Source: Pseudomonas sp. B28(2017) (lineage in GTDB: Bacteria > Pseudomonadota > Gammaproteobacteria > Pseudomonadales > Pseudomonadaceae). From it: DNA of 64,000 bases. The translations under genes and the position numbers were made by a program. Of the stretch, positions 28,640 through 38,114 are shown one piece after another. Below the pieces are notes generated by a model, which searched no databases, was not told the DNA's origin, and saw nothing but the letters and a program-made list of their open reading frames with translations. The stretch lies in contig NZ_NEJH01000002.1 of assembly GCF_002113025.1 (NCBI RefSeq), forward strand, positions 891,466 through 955,465, written 5' to 3'. Every line of letters begins with the position of its first letter. Within the stretch, counting starts at the first letter, position 1.

Positions 28640-29224
28640 GTGACTGCCATCAAACTGATCGTTGGCCTGGGAAATCCAGGCGCCGAATACGAACAGACCC
28701 GGCATAACGCAGGGGCCCTTTTTGTTGAGCGCATTGCGAACGCACAAGGCGTGAACCTTGTGGCGGACCGCAAATATTTCGGCCTGACCGGGCGCTATTC
28801 GCATCAGGGTCAGGATGTTCGTCTGCTGATTCCCACCACGTACATGAACCGCAGCGGCCAGGCCGTGGCGGCCCTTGCAGGTTTCTTCCGCATCAAGCCT
28901 GAAGAAATCCTCGTGGCACACGACGAACTCGATCTGCCTCCGGGCGTCGCCAAACTCAAAGTGGGCGGCGGCCATGGCGGTCACAACGGGTTGCGCGACA
29001 TCATTGCGCAACTGGGCAATCAGAACACTTTCCACCGCCTGCGGCTTGGCATCGGTCACCCGGGCGTCGCCAGTATGGTTTCAAATTTCGTCCTGGGTCG
29101 TGCGCCACGCGCCGAACAGGAAAAACTCGATGCCAGCATCGACTTTGCCCTCGGCGTGCTGCCGGATATCCTCGCCGGTGAATGGAACCGCGCGATGAAA
29201 AACCTGCACAGCCAGAAGGCCTGA
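28640..29224 (+). CDS. pth: Peptidyl-tRNA hydrolase
   Basis: This 194-residue enzyme cleaves peptidyl-tRNA released from stalled ribosomes. It starts at a GTG ([14 protein letters not shown]) behind an AAGGAAGGG site, and the active-site [11 protein letters not shown] carries the catalytic His. [15 protein letters not shown] binds the peptide and tRNA end. The upstream frame to 28598 is not family-like. It is followed by ychF in the usual pth-ychF pair. Confidence 0.96.
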   Translation: MTAIKLIVGLGNPGAEYEQTRHNAGALFVERIANAQGVNLVADRKYFGLTGRYSHQGQDVRLLIPTTYMNRSGQAVAALAGFFRIKPEEILVAHDELDLPPGVAKLKVGGGHGGHNGLRDIIAQLGNQNTFHRLRLGIGHPGVASMVSNFVLGRAPRAEQEKLDASIDFALGVLPDILAGEWNRAMKNLHSQKA

Positions 29225-29246
29225 CTCTTACCCGAGGGGAAACACC

Positions 29247-30347
29247 ATGGGATTCAATTGCGGCATCGTCGGCCTGCCTAACGTCGGCAAGTCCACCCTG
29301 TTCAACGCCCTGACCAAATCCGGGATCGCGGCCGAGAACTTCCCCTTCTGCACCATCGAGCCGAACAGCGGTATCGTGCCGATGCCGGATCCGCGCCTGC
29401 AAGCCTTGGCAGAGATCGTCAATCCAAAGCGCATCCTGCCAACCACCATGGAGTTCGTCGACATCGCCGGCCTGGTGGCCGGGGCATCGAAAGGTGAAGG
29501 CCTGGGCAACAAGTTCCTGGCCAACATCCGCGAAACCGATGCCATCGCTCACGTGGTCCGCTGCTTTGAAGACGAGAACGTGATTCACGTCTCCAACAGC
29601 GTCGACCCGAAACGCGATATCGAAATCATCGATCTGGAACTGATCTTCGCCGACCTCGACAGCTGCGAGAAGCAACTGCAGAAAGTCACGCGCAACGCCA
29701 AGGGCGGTGACAAGGACGCAGTGGTCCAGAAAGGCCTGCTGGAGCAACTGATCGCTCACTTCACCGAAGGCAAGCCGGCGCGTAGCCTGATGAAGAACAT
29801 GGGTACCGACGAGAAAGCGGTGATCAAGGGCTTCCACCTGCTGACCACAAAACCGGTCATGTACATCGCCAACGTCGCTGAAGACGGTTTCGAAAACAAC
29901 CCGCACCTGGACGTGGTCAAGGCCATCGCCGAAGAAGAAGGCGCCGTGGTTGTTCCGGTGTGCAACAAGATCGAAGCGGAAATCGCCGAGCTCGATGACG
30001 GCGAAGAGAAAGACATGTTCCTCGAAGCCCTGGGTCTCGAAGAGCCTGGCCTGAACCGCGTGATCCGCGCCGGCTACGAAATGCTGCACCTGCAGACCTA
30101 CTTCACCGCCGGTGTCGAAGAAGTCCGCGCCTGGACCGTCCGCGTCGGTGCCACCGCACCACAAGCCGCTGGCGTGATCCACACCGACTTCGAAAAAGGC
30201 TTCATCCGCGCCGAAGTGATCGCTTACAACGACTTCATCCAGTACAAGGGCGAAGCCGGTACCAAGGAAGCCGGTAAATGGCGTCTGGAAGGCAAGGATT
30301 ACATCGTTAAAGACGGCGACGTGATGCACTTCCGTTTCAACGTGTAA
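29247..30347 (+). CDS. ychF: Redox-regulated ribosome-binding ATPase YchF
   Basis: This 366-residue Obg-family P-loop protein has GLPNVGKST (about residues 8-16), [10 protein letters not shown] and, in place of the GTP-specificity NKxD, an NKIE motif. That change matches YchF's preference for ATP. The C-terminal TGS domain ends [11 protein letters not shown]. It is thought to act in translation and oxidative-stress control. It has a GAGG site and lies 22 bp after pth. Confidence 0.96.
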   Translation: MGFNCGIVGLPNVGKSTLFNALTKSGIAAENFPFCTIEPNSGIVPMPDPRLQALAEIVNPKRILPTTMEFVDIAGLVAGASKGEGLGNKFLANIRETDAIAHVVRCFEDENVIHVSNSVDPKRDIEIIDLELIFADLDSCEKQLQKVTRNAKGGDKDAVVQKGLLEQLIAHFTEGKPARSLMKNMGTDEKAVIKGFHLLTTKPVMYIANVAEDGFENNPHLDVVKAIAEEEGAVVVPVCNKIEAEIAELDDGEEKDMFLEALGLEEPGLNRVIRAGYEMLHLQTYFTAGVEEVRAWTVRVGATAPQAAGVIHTDFEKGFIRAEVIAYNDFIQYKGEAGTKEAGKWRLEGKDYIVKDGDVMHFRFNV

Positions 30348-30360
30348 ACACACCGCCCCA

Positions 30361-30391
30361 AAAAAAGCCGCGTTTGATACGCGGCTTTTTT
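30361..30391. terminator. Intrinsic terminator after ychF
   Basis: A 12-bp arm AAAAAAGCCGCG (30361-30372) pairs with CGCGGCTTTTTT (30380-30391). It can act on both strands. Confidence 0.9.
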
Positions 30392-30425
30392 GTGCGTGAA
30401 ACAATCATCCGCCATACCACATTCC

Positions 30426-30457
30426 CCTGTGGGAGCGAGCAAGCTCGCTCCCACAGG
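30426..30457. repeat. REP-type palindrome
   Basis: A 15-bp arm CCTGTGGGAGCGAGC (30426-30440) is perfectly inverted at 30443-30457. It marks the border between core genes and the accessory block. Confidence 0.85.
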
Positions 30458-30469
30458 ATATTTGTCGGT

Positions 30470-31687
30470 TCAGGCCTTTTTGGTTCGCGGCAGAAAGATC
30501 GCCAGCCCCCCAAACAGCGGCAGGAACGAACACAGGAAGTACACGTACTCGATGCCGTGAATATCCGCCAGATGGCCCAGCAACGCCGCGCCAATTCCGC
30601 CGAAGCCAAACATCAAGCCGAAGAACACCCCGGCGATCATCCCGACATTGCCTGGCACCAACTCCTGGGCGTACACCACGATGGCCGAGAACGCCGAGGC
30701 GAGAATGAAGCCGATGACCAGGCTGAGAATGCTGGTCCAGAACAGGTCGACATGCGGCAGCAGCAAGGTGAACGGTGCAACGCCGAGGATCGAAAACCAG
30801 ATCACCGCCTTACGCCCGATCCTGTCGCCAATCGGCCCGCCAAAGAATGTCCCCGCCGCTACCGCCCCCAGAAACAGGAACAGGTGCAACTGCGAACTGG
30901 CGACCGACAGGTCGAATTTCTCGATCAGGTAGAAGGTGAAGTAGCTGGTGAGGCTGGACATGTAGAAATACTTGGAGAACACCAGCAACCCGAGCACGAC
31001 CAGCGCGCTGATCACTCGCCCCCTGGACAGGCCGTGAGTTGCCGCCTGACCTTGCTTGAGCTTGAACAGGCTCAAGTGACTGGCGTACCAGCGGCTGATC
31101 CGGTAGAGCACGAACAGCGCAAATACCGCGAACAGGCCGAACCACGCCACGTGCCCTTGACCGAAGGGAATGATGATCGCCGCCGCCAGTAAAGGGCCGA
31201 ACGCCGAGCCTGCGTTCCCCCCAACCTGAAAAGTCGATTGCGCCAGCCCGAAGCGCCCGCCTGAAGCCAGGCGCGCCACGCGGGACGCTTCGGGGTGGAA
31301 GGTCGAAGAACCGATGCCGATCAAACCCGCCGCCAGCAGAATCAACGGAAAGCTGCCAACTACCGACATCATCAGAATCCCGATCAGGGTGCAGACCGTG
31401 CCCGCCGGCAGAAGCCACGGCTTGGGATGGCGGTCGGTGTAGTAACCCACCCACGGCTGCAACAGCGAGGCCGTCAACTGGAACGTCAGGGTGATCAGGC
31501 CGACCTGGGTAAAGGTCAGGCCATAGTTGGCCTTGAGCATCGGATAGATCGACGGCAGTACCGACTGGATCAGGTCGTTGATCAAATGCGCCAGCGCCAC
31601 CGCGCCGATGATGCGCATCACCAGGGGACTGCTTTGGGGCGTAGCGGACGCCGGCACTGAACCGGTCTGGGCGTTGCTGATGGCCAT
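30470..31687 (-). CDS. MFS exporter, fosmidomycin-resistance (Fsr)-like
   Basis: This 405-residue major facilitator has about 12 membrane segments. The motifs AHLINDLIQSVLPSIYPMLK, QPWVGYYTDRHPKPWLL and GIGSSTFHPEASRVARLASGGR(F) are characteristic of the Fsr group of drug and antimetabolite exporters. The substrate is unknown. The start at 31687 follows a GGAA site; the upstream frame to 31741 is rich in Cys and not family-like. It stands alone between REP and the chemoreceptor promoter. Confidence 0.85.
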   Translation of the reverse strand: MAISNAQTGSVPASATPQSSPLVMRIIGAVALAHLINDLIQSVLPSIYPMLKANYGLTFTQVGLITLTFQLTASLLQPWVGYYTDRHPKPWLLPAGTVCTLIGILMMSVVGSFPLILLAAGLIGIGSSTFHPEASRVARLASGGRFGLAQSTFQVGGNAGSAFGPLLAAAIIIPFGQGHVAWFGLFAVFALFVLYRISRWYASHLSLFKLKQGQAATHGLSRGRVISALVVLGLLVFSKYFYMSSLTSYFTFYLIEKFDLSVASSQLHLFLFLGAVAAGTFFGGPIGDRIGRKAVIWFSILGVAPFTLLLPHVDLFWTSILSLVIGFILASAFSAIVVYAQELVPGNVGMIAGVFFGLMFGFGGIGAALLGHLADIHGIEYVYFLCSFLPLFGGLAIFLPRTKKA

Positions 31688-32022
31688 GGGGTTTTCCGTA
31701 CAACAGGTGGGTGCAAACGGGCAGGTGCACCAATGTGCCATTTTTCAGTGCAGCAACGCCATCCCCTTAGCCTGCTAACGACTTCGATTTTCATCGCCAC
31801 AACATTGATGGCGCATAGCCATGGTCTGAATCTTGCCTTGCTTGTCTGCTTGAACGCGGCTTCCTTACAAAGGAGGCCGACAATGGGAAGTTTCGCTACA
31901 GAGTCAGCCTACAGAGCGGACAAGGGTGAACTTTCGAGGCCTTTTTTAGAGGGCACGAGTCGGCGGTGCAACAACCTCCGACGCACGCCAATGGTGCGTG
32001 GTGTCCAGAGGAGTCATGGGGC
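31688..32022. other. Spacer between divergent MFS and chemoreceptor genes, with a short ORF
   Basis: This 335-bp region holds a consensus ribosome site AAAGGAGG ending at 31876 before an ATG at 31883. The frame from it runs 84 codons to 32137, overlapping the chemoreceptor start out of frame. The peptide starts MGSFATESAYRADKGEL and becomes Cys-rich where it overlaps. It may be a leader peptide or a chance. I see nothing else certain. Confidence 0.4.
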
Positions 32023-34080
32023 ATGCAGGCTTTTTTATCACCGGGGATCGGGTTGCTGGGGCGTTTTGGCTTTGCACGTAAATTCCAGCTGTTGTTTCTG
32101 CTGTTTATCCTGCCGCTGGCCGGCAGCCTGTGGATGATCGGCCAGGACTATCGCGACAAACTCAGCCTGATCTCCGGCGAACGCGCCGGGGTGCGGCAAC
32201 TGCTCGCTCTTGATGCGCTGGATGACCTGCTCGCCGCCCAGCGTGATCGCGCCGCCCGGTGGCGTGCTACGGAAACCAATCGCCAGCCAACGCCGGCCAC
32301 ACTCGCTGCGATGGCTGCGTTCGATGCGGCTCAACCCGCCGTCAGCCAGGCCACTGCCGAGTTGGGCAACGCCCTGCAAAAAGATGGTGCCGAGGGTGAA
32401 ACGCTATCGCGTTATCAGGCCCTGCAAACCGCCCTAGATGGCCTCGACTCAAAAAGCCTGAGCAATATCGGCTGGTGGCCGGATGGCTACGATCGCTTCA
32501 CCAACGCCTTGAGCGCCCTGCAAGCCTTGCGCGAACAGATCGCCATGGATAATCGCCTGACGCTGGCACCGTGGCTGGAAACCTACTTGCTGACGCAGAT
32601 CTCCACCCAACATGCGCCAGACCTGATCGAGCGAGTCGGTCGCCTGGCGGCGGTGGGCCAGGCTTCGGTAGTGTCCGGGCAGTTCACTCTGCAAAGCCGC
32701 TTGCAACTGCGCGACTTGCGCAGCCGCATCGGCGATGCGCGCGAGCAGCTGGTGAAAACCGCAGGCCTGCTCGAAGCGCGCCTGCCCGGCGCCCTGCAAA
32801 CCTGGGCCGGGCAATACCATGACAGCCTCAAGCACCTGGACGCCGGCCTGAAGGTGCTGGATGACGGCGTGTTCGGCGGCAGCATCAACCTCAAGCCGGA
32901 TGATTTCGAACGCAGTCTCGATGCCCTGCTCTCTGACCTCGCCTCGTTGCGTCAGCAGTCGCTGGTATCGCTGGATCAACGCCTTGATCACTACCACGGC
33001 TCAGCGATCCGCCAGTTCATTGTGGTGGCTGCCGTGTTGGGCTGCCTGCTGTTGGCCGCCCTGTATCTGTTCATCTGTTTGCAGGCTTCGATCCGCCGCA
33101 GCGCCAGCGGCATCACGCTACTGGCCGAGGCCTTGCGCGATGGCAATCTGAGCCTGCAAGTACCGGTTCAGGGGCGGGACGAACTGGCGGCCATCAGCAC
33201 CGCGCTGAACGTCGCCGTGGTGCAACTGCGCACCAGCCTGCAAGGGGTGGATCACGAAACCCTGCAATTGAGCCACGCCGTGCAAACCCTCAACCATCAC
33301 TCCAGCGACGCCTTGGGTGAAGTCGAAGCCCAGCAGTTGCAGATCAGCCAGATTGCCGCGGCGGCGACGCAACTGGCTGCCACCTCACAAGGGGTGGCCC
33401 ACAGTTGCGAACAGGCGTCCGGTAGCGCCCAGCACACCCGGCGCATCGCCACCGACAGCAGCCGTGACAGCCAGCGCACCACCGCGAGCATCCAGCAACT
33501 CAACCAACGCCTGAATGAAACCGCAGCGGCGCTGGGCCGGGTCAGCGAGCAGGGGCAACAGATCCAGCTGGTGGTCGATACCATTCGCGGCGTTGCCGAA
33601 CAGACCAACCTGTTGGCGCTGAATGCTGCAATCGAAGCTGCGCGGGCCGGCGAACAGGGTCGTGGCTTCGCGGTGGTGGCCGATGAAGTGCGCAGCCTGT
33701 CGCAACGTACGCAATCTTCGACTGCGCAGATTGCCAGCACAGTCGATAGCTTGCGCAACACGGTGAACGAAGCCGTGAGTCTGATGGAAGCGGCCTGTGG
33801 TCAGGCACAATCCGATGCGCAGGCAGTGACAGGCCTGGGCGAGCGGCTCGGGGAAATCGCCAGTGCGGTGCAAAGTGTCACCGCTACCCTGGCGCAAATC
33901 GCCACGGCGGTGGAGGAACAGGCCAACACCGCCGACGAGGTCAGCGGCAATATCCAGCAGGTCGATCAAGCGGCGGTGCGTTTGCTCGAAGGTGCGCGCG
34001 CGGTGAACCAGGCAGCGGACACCTTGAGTCACGGCAGCAAGGCCCTCAGCGACAACACCGGACGCTTCCGCTTGAGTTGA
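32023..34080 (+). CDS. Methyl-accepting chemotaxis protein
   Basis: This 685-residue transmembrane chemoreceptor starts MQAFLSPGIG. A first membrane helix lies at about residues 22-40, then a long helical periplasmic sensor of about 290 residues with no recognised subtype. TM2 is at about 328-352 (QFIVVAAVLGCLLLAALYLF), followed by a HAMP and the signalling hairpin ([30 protein letters not shown]). It should control CheA through CheW. An AGGAG site precedes the start. The ligand is unknown, but it sits next to a solute importer. Confidence 0.9.
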   Translation: MQAFLSPGIGLLGRFGFARKFQLLFLLFILPLAGSLWMIGQDYRDKLSLISGERAGVRQLLALDALDDLLAAQRDRAARWRATETNRQPTPATLAAMAAFDAAQPAVSQATAELGNALQKDGAEGETLSRYQALQTALDGLDSKSLSNIGWWPDGYDRFTNALSALQALREQIAMDNRLTLAPWLETYLLTQISTQHAPDLIERVGRLAAVGQASVVSGQFTLQSRLQLRDLRSRIGDAREQLVKTAGLLEARLPGALQTWAGQYHDSLKHLDAGLKVLDDGVFGGSINLKPDDFERSLDALLSDLASLRQQSLVSLDQRLDHYHGSAIRQFIVVAAVLGCLLLAALYLFICLQASIRRSASGITLLAEALRDGNLSLQVPVQGRDELAAISTALNVAVVQLRTSLQGVDHETLQLSHAVQTLNHHSSDALGEVEAQQLQISQIAAAATQLAATSQGVAHSCEQASGSAQHTRRIATDSSRDSQRTTASIQQLNQRLNETAAALGRVSEQGQQIQLVVDTIRGVAEQTNLLALNAAIEAARAGEQGRGFAVVADEVRSLSQRTQSSTAQIASTVDSLRNTVNEAVSLMEAACGQAQSDAQAVTGLGERLGEIASAVQSVTATLAQIATAVEEQANTADEVSGNIQQVDQAAVRLLEGARAVNQAADTLSHGSKALSDNTGRFRLS

Positions 34081-34094
34081 ATCCGCAGCGCTGC

Positions 34095-35000
34095 TCAGGC
34101 GCGGATCACCGCCTCCGGGAAGTCCTGCTCCAGCTCGGTCTTGAGCCAGTCGATAAACCACGCCACGTCCGCCGAGAGCTCGGCGGACGGCGTGAGCACC
34201 CGATAGCTTTCCAGCTTCACTTGCGCGTCCACCACCCGCACCAGCTTGCCGCTATGGAGTTCTTCGCGCACCAGCACTTCGTTGGCCAGCGCAATGCCCT
34301 GCCCGCTCTCGGCCACCGACAACGCGTGGTCGTTGTTGACGTAGAGCATGTCCGAATTGAGGTGCATGTCGAGGTCGTTGGCGGCAAACCACAGGTTCCA
34401 CCACTCTCCGTCATCGACATGGATCAGGTTGTGCTTCACCAGGTCCGCAGGGCTGTCGATGGGCTCGACGCTGGCCAGATATTCGGGGGAGCAGATCGGA
34501 AACACCCGAGGACAAATCAGGCTGGTGCGGGAGTGGGCATACTGGCCATCCAACCCGTAGACGATGCCCAGGTCAGCGCTTTTGCCATCCACTTCGGTGA
34601 AGGTCGAATTGGGTTCGATGGCGAATTTCAAACCCGGACGCAGATGGCGCATGGCCTCGATGCGTGGCATCAGCCAGCGCTTGGCGAACCCCGGTACCAC
34701 CATGATGCGCAGCCAGCGCTCGGCGTGTTTGGGCTGCGCCTCTTTTCCGGCTTCGATGATCAGTTGCAGGGCGGCGCTGATCTTGCGGTGGTACTTCTCC
34801 CCCGCCGCCGTCAGGTTGACCCCGCGAGAGGTGCGCTCGAACAGTTGGATGCCCAGCCAGTCCTCCAGCAACTTCACATGGCGGCCGATGGCAGGCTGGG
34901 TCACGTGCAAGGCTTTGGAGGCTTCGACATAGCTACCCAACCGGGCCGCGGCATCAAAGGCACGCACCGCGTTGAGCGGCGGCAATCGGTGGTCAGGCAT
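34095..35000 (-). CDS. LysR-family regulator, GcvA-like
   Basis: This 301-residue regulator starts MPDHRLPPLNAVRAFDAAARLGSYVEA, the winged-helix DNA-binding part of GcvA-type LysR proteins (ALHVTQPAIGRHVKLLEDWLG is the recognition region). A periplasmic-binding-like sensor domain follows. It is divergent from the ABC importer operon at 35227 and probably controls it. An inverted repeat of LysR type lies at 35021-35037, just upstream of its own start. The inducer is unknown. Confidence 0.9.
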   Translation of the reverse strand: MPDHRLPPLNAVRAFDAAARLGSYVEASKALHVTQPAIGRHVKLLEDWLGIQLFERTSRGVNLTAAGEKYHRKISAALQLIIEAGKEAQPKHAERWLRIMVVPGFAKRWLMPRIEAMRHLRPGLKFAIEPNSTFTEVDGKSADLGIVYGLDGQYAHSRTSLICPRVFPICSPEYLASVEPIDSPADLVKHNLIHVDDGEWWNLWFAANDLDMHLNSDMLYVNNDHALSVAESGQGIALANEVLVREELHSGKLVRVVDAQVKLESYRVLTPSAELSADVAWFIDWLKTELEQDFPEAVIRA

Positions 35001-35020
35001 GGTTTCTGTACGCCTTTAGC

Positions 35021-35037
35021 TGTTAATTTTTTTAACA
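35021..35037. promoter_or_regulatory. Candidate LysR operator
   Basis: TGTTAA (35021-35026) and TTAACA (35032-35037) form an inverted repeat with a 5-bp T-rich centre, with the T-N11-A core typical of LysR sites. A related TGTTAA lies at about 35044. It is in the divergent region between regulator and importer. Confidence 0.5.
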
Positions 35038-35226
35038 ACCCCTATGTTAAAATTGAAGTTTCGCCCCCCGCAACCCCTCGCTGATAATCGATCCACAGCA
35101 GAACAAAAAACAGCTGGTTACTACACCCGAACGCAATCTCGATCCTGCCCAGAAAAATAATATCCATGGTCCGACAGCTCAGCTGTTTACAGCACTCGCG
35201 GGCGATGGGGGAATCGGAGGTAACGC

Positions 35227-36345
35227 ATGAATGCCCTGCATTCGCTGCAAACGCTGGCGGTGTCCATCCGCTCAGTGCGCAAAGTCTACGGTGATCCACA
35301 CACCGGTCCGGTGGCGCTCAAAAGCATCGACCTGGACATTCGCGACAACGAATTCTTCACCCTTCTCGGCCCTTCGGGCTGCGGTAAAACCACGCTCCTG
35401 CGGATGATCGCCGGGTTCGAATTCCCTACCGAAGGCGAGATTCTGCTCTACGGCGAAAACATCGCCGATCGCCCGCCCTTCCAGCGCCCGGTCAATACGG
35501 TGTTCCAGCATTACGCACTGTTCCCGCACATGAGCATCGCCGAGAACCTGGCCTTCGGCCTGGAATCCCACCCAATGGGCAAAGTCCTGAACAAAACGCA
35601 AATGGCTGAACGGGTGCGCGAGATGCTCGCCCTGGTGCAGATGGAACGTTTCGCCAACCGCAAACCGGCGCAACTCTCCGGCGGTCAGCAACAGCGCGTC
35701 GCCCTGGCTCGCGCACTGGCGCCACATCCCAAGGTCTTGCTACTCGATGAACCGCTCTCGGCCCTGGACCTCAAGCTGCGCCAGGCCATGCGCGAAGAGC
35801 TGAAAACCATCCAGGCGCGCACCGGCATCACCTTCATCTTCGTCACCCACGACCAGGAAGAAGCCCTGACCATGTCCGACCGCATCGCCGTGTTGTCCGA
35901 AGGCGAAGTGCAGCAGGTCGGCCGCCCGGAAGACATCTACGAGCGCCCGCGCAATCGTTTTGTCGCGGACTTCATCGGTGAAACCAACTTCATCGAAGGC
36001 ACCGTCACCCGCGTCGAAGATGGCCTGGCCTGGTTCGCCGGCCCGGCCGGTCACCCGCTGCCTGCGCAGCCGTGCAGCGATGTGCGGGTCGGTGCCAACG
36101 TCGCGTTGTCCGTGCGTCCCGAGCGTTTGCATCTGGTGCCGGGCAATACCGACGGTGCCTTACCGTGCCGGATCGAAGCGCAGATCTACCTCGGCACCGA
36201 CCTGCAATACCAGGTCAGCCTGAGCGACGGTTCACGCCTCACCGTGCGCACCCCCAACTGCGTCGACCAGAGCAAACGCTTCGCACCAGGAAGCCAGGCC
36301 GGCCTGTTGTTTGACCAGGGTAGCGCCAGCGTCCTGCACGATTGA
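35227..36345 (+). CDS. ABC importer ATPase, PotA-like
   Basis: This 372-residue ATPase powers a polyamine/opine/iron-type importer. Walker A is GPSGCGKTT (residues 48-56), the signature LSGGQQQR is near 151, and Walker B is VLLLDEPLSALD. A C-terminal TOBE domain (LSVRPERLHLVPG) follows. It is the first gene of a five-gene run: ATPase, two permeases, binding protein and amidase. The exact substrate is not shown by the sequence. Confidence 0.93.
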   Translation: MNALHSLQTLAVSIRSVRKVYGDPHTGPVALKSIDLDIRDNEFFTLLGPSGCGKTTLLRMIAGFEFPTEGEILLYGENIADRPPFQRPVNTVFQHYALFPHMSIAENLAFGLESHPMGKVLNKTQMAERVREMLALVQMERFANRKPAQLSGGQQQRVALARALAPHPKVLLLDEPLSALDLKLRQAMREELKTIQARTGITFIFVTHDQEEALTMSDRIAVLSEGEVQQVGRPEDIYERPRNRFVADFIGETNFIEGTVTRVEDGLAWFAGPAGHPLPAQPCSDVRVGANVALSVRPERLHLVPGNTDGALPCRIEAQIYLGTDLQYQVSLSDGSRLTVRTPNCVDQSKRFAPGSQAGLLFDQGSASVLHD

Positions 36346-36360
36346 GCACGAGGAATTGCC

Positions 36361-37281
36361 ATGCACGCTTTACCGATTGCCAATGCCCTGGAACGTCGGC
36401 GGGCTTTCCAGAGTTTTCTCGGTGTCAGCCCCGCGCTGATCGCCATCGGCCTGTTTCTGATCGTGCCGATCCTGATCGTCATCGGTTACTCGCTGATGGA
36501 AGCCAACCCCTACGGTGGGGTGAACAAGGTATTCAGCAGTGACGCCTACACCTCGCTGCTCTTCGAACGGCAACTGGACGACAGCCTGGCCTTCGCCGAC
36601 TCCTACCTGATCATCGCCTTGCGCTCCATCGGCATCGCCGGGCTGACCACCGTCATCACTCTGTTGATCGGTTTTCCGGTCGCGGTATGGCTGGCCATGC
36701 AACCGGCCCATCGCCGAGGCTTGCTGATCTTTCTGATCACCGTGCCGTTCTGGGCCAACCTGTTGATCCGCACCTATGCGTGGATTTTGCTGCTGCGTAA
36801 CACCGGAGTGATCAACAACAGCCTGATGGGTCTCGGGGTCATCGATCAGCCGTTGCAACTGCTCTACACCGACGGCGCAGTGCTACTGGGGCTGGTCTAC
36901 ACCTATGCGCCCTTCGTCGTGCTGCCGATCTACGCCACCCTGGAAAAAATGGACATCCGCCTGCTCGAGGCCGCCCAGGACCTCTACGCCGGGCGCGTGC
37001 GCACCTTGCGCAAGGTGGTGTTGCCTATCGCCAAACCGGGGATTCTTGCCGGCGCCATCCTCACCTTCGTGCCTTGCCTGGGCGCGATGATCGCCCCGGA
37101 ATTGCTCGGCGGCGGCACGCGAATGATGCTCGGCAACCTGATCTTCCGGCAGTTCAGCGATGCCCGTAACTGGCCCTTCGGCGCGGCCCTGTCGCTGGTG
37201 TTGATGGCGGCGGTGATGTTGGTTCTGACGGTCTATGCCCTGCGTGCCGAACGCCAGCGCATCGCCAAAGGAGGTGCATGA
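36361..37281 (+). CDS. ABC importer permease, PotB-like
   Basis: This 306-residue inner-membrane permease has about six helices and the EAA loop (EAAQDLYAGRVRTLRKVVLPIAKPG, about residues 203-227) that docks the ATPase. It follows the ATPase gene by 15 bp with an ACGAGGA site. It overlaps the next permease gene by 4 bp, so the two chains are probably made in equal amounts. Confidence 0.93.
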   Translation: MHALPIANALERRRAFQSFLGVSPALIAIGLFLIVPILIVIGYSLMEANPYGGVNKVFSSDAYTSLLFERQLDDSLAFADSYLIIALRSIGIAGLTTVITLLIGFPVAVWLAMQPAHRRGLLIFLITVPFWANLLIRTYAWILLLRNTGVINNSLMGLGVIDQPLQLLYTDGAVLLGLVYTYAPFVVLPIYATLEKMDIRLLEAAQDLYAGRVRTLRKVVLPIAKPGILAGAILTFVPCLGAMIAPELLGGGTRMMLGNLIFRQFSDARNWPFGAALSLVLMAAVMLVLTVYALRAERQRIAKGGA

Positions 37282-38087
37282 TGATCGGCCTGTTCAAGCG
37301 CAACACGCTGGGCGTGCAGGACTTCCCCGGTTTCGGCGGTTTCAGCTTCCTGTTCTACCTGTATCTCTACGCGCCGATCGTGGTGCTGGTGGCGTTCTCG
37401 TTCAACGCCAATCAGTCGGCAACGGTATGGACCGGATTCAGCCTCGACTGGTATCGCGCCGCCTTCGCCAACCAGGCCCTGCGCCAGGCGGCCGGCAACA
37501 GCCTGTTGATCGCGGTCTGCGCCAGCATGGTCGCCACGGCCATCGCCACCCTCGCCGCCCTCGGCACCTCACGGGGTGCGAAGTTCAAAGGCCTGCAACT
37601 GTCCATGGGCGCAATCATGCTGCCCTTGGTATTGCCGGAAATCGTGGTCGGCGTCGCCACCCTCGCACTGTTTTCCACCATCGGTCTGTCCCTGGGCTAC
37701 GGCAACCTGATCATCGCTCACACGGTGTTCTGCATTCCGTTTGCCTTTCTGCCGATACGGGCACGCCTGAACGACATGGACCTGTCCCTGGAACAGGCCT
37801 CGGCCGACCTCTATGCCGGCCCTTGGCGGACCTTGCGCAAGGTCACCCTGCCGCTACTGATGCCGGGGATTTTCTCCGGGCTGATGCTGGCCTTCATCGT
37901 GTCGCTGGATAACTTCGTGATCTCGATGATGGTCTCCCAGGCCGGCACCACCACTTTGCCGATCTTCATCTTCGGCCTGTTGCGCATGGGCGTGACACCC
38001 GACGTCAACGCCGTGTCGACCCTGATCCTGGGGGTCTCGGTGCTGTTCGTTACCCTCTCTTATCTGCTGGGCAAAAAGAAATCCTGA
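37278..38087 (+). CDS. ABC importer permease, PotC-like
   Basis: This 269-residue permease partner begins with ATG at 37278, overlapping the previous stop (ATGA), or at the next ATG three bases later. It has about six helices and an EAA-type loop (EQASADLYAGPWRTLRKVTLPLLMPG). It completes the heteromeric channel with the PotB-like chain. The binding protein follows 27 bp downstream. Confidence 0.93.
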   Translation: MMIGLFKRNTLGVQDFPGFGGFSFLFYLYLYAPIVVLVAFSFNANQSATVWTGFSLDWYRAAFANQALRQAAGNSLLIAVCASMVATAIATLAALGTSRGAKFKGLQLSMGAIMLPLVLPEIVVGVATLALFSTIGLSLGYGNLIIAHTVFCIPFAFLPIRARLNDMDLSLEQASADLYAGPWRTLRKVTLPLLMPGIFSGLMLAFIVSLDNFVISMMVSQAGTTTLPIFIFGLLRMGVTPDVNAVSTLILGVSVLFVTLSYLLGKKKS

Positions 38088-38114
38088 TCTTTCTACGCAC
38101 TGTGGGGAAATAGC

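Noticed and set aside
29001..30404. 467-codon frame antisense to ychF and pth
   Set aside because: Lies opposite two well-recognised genes, crosses a terminator and has no family-like content.
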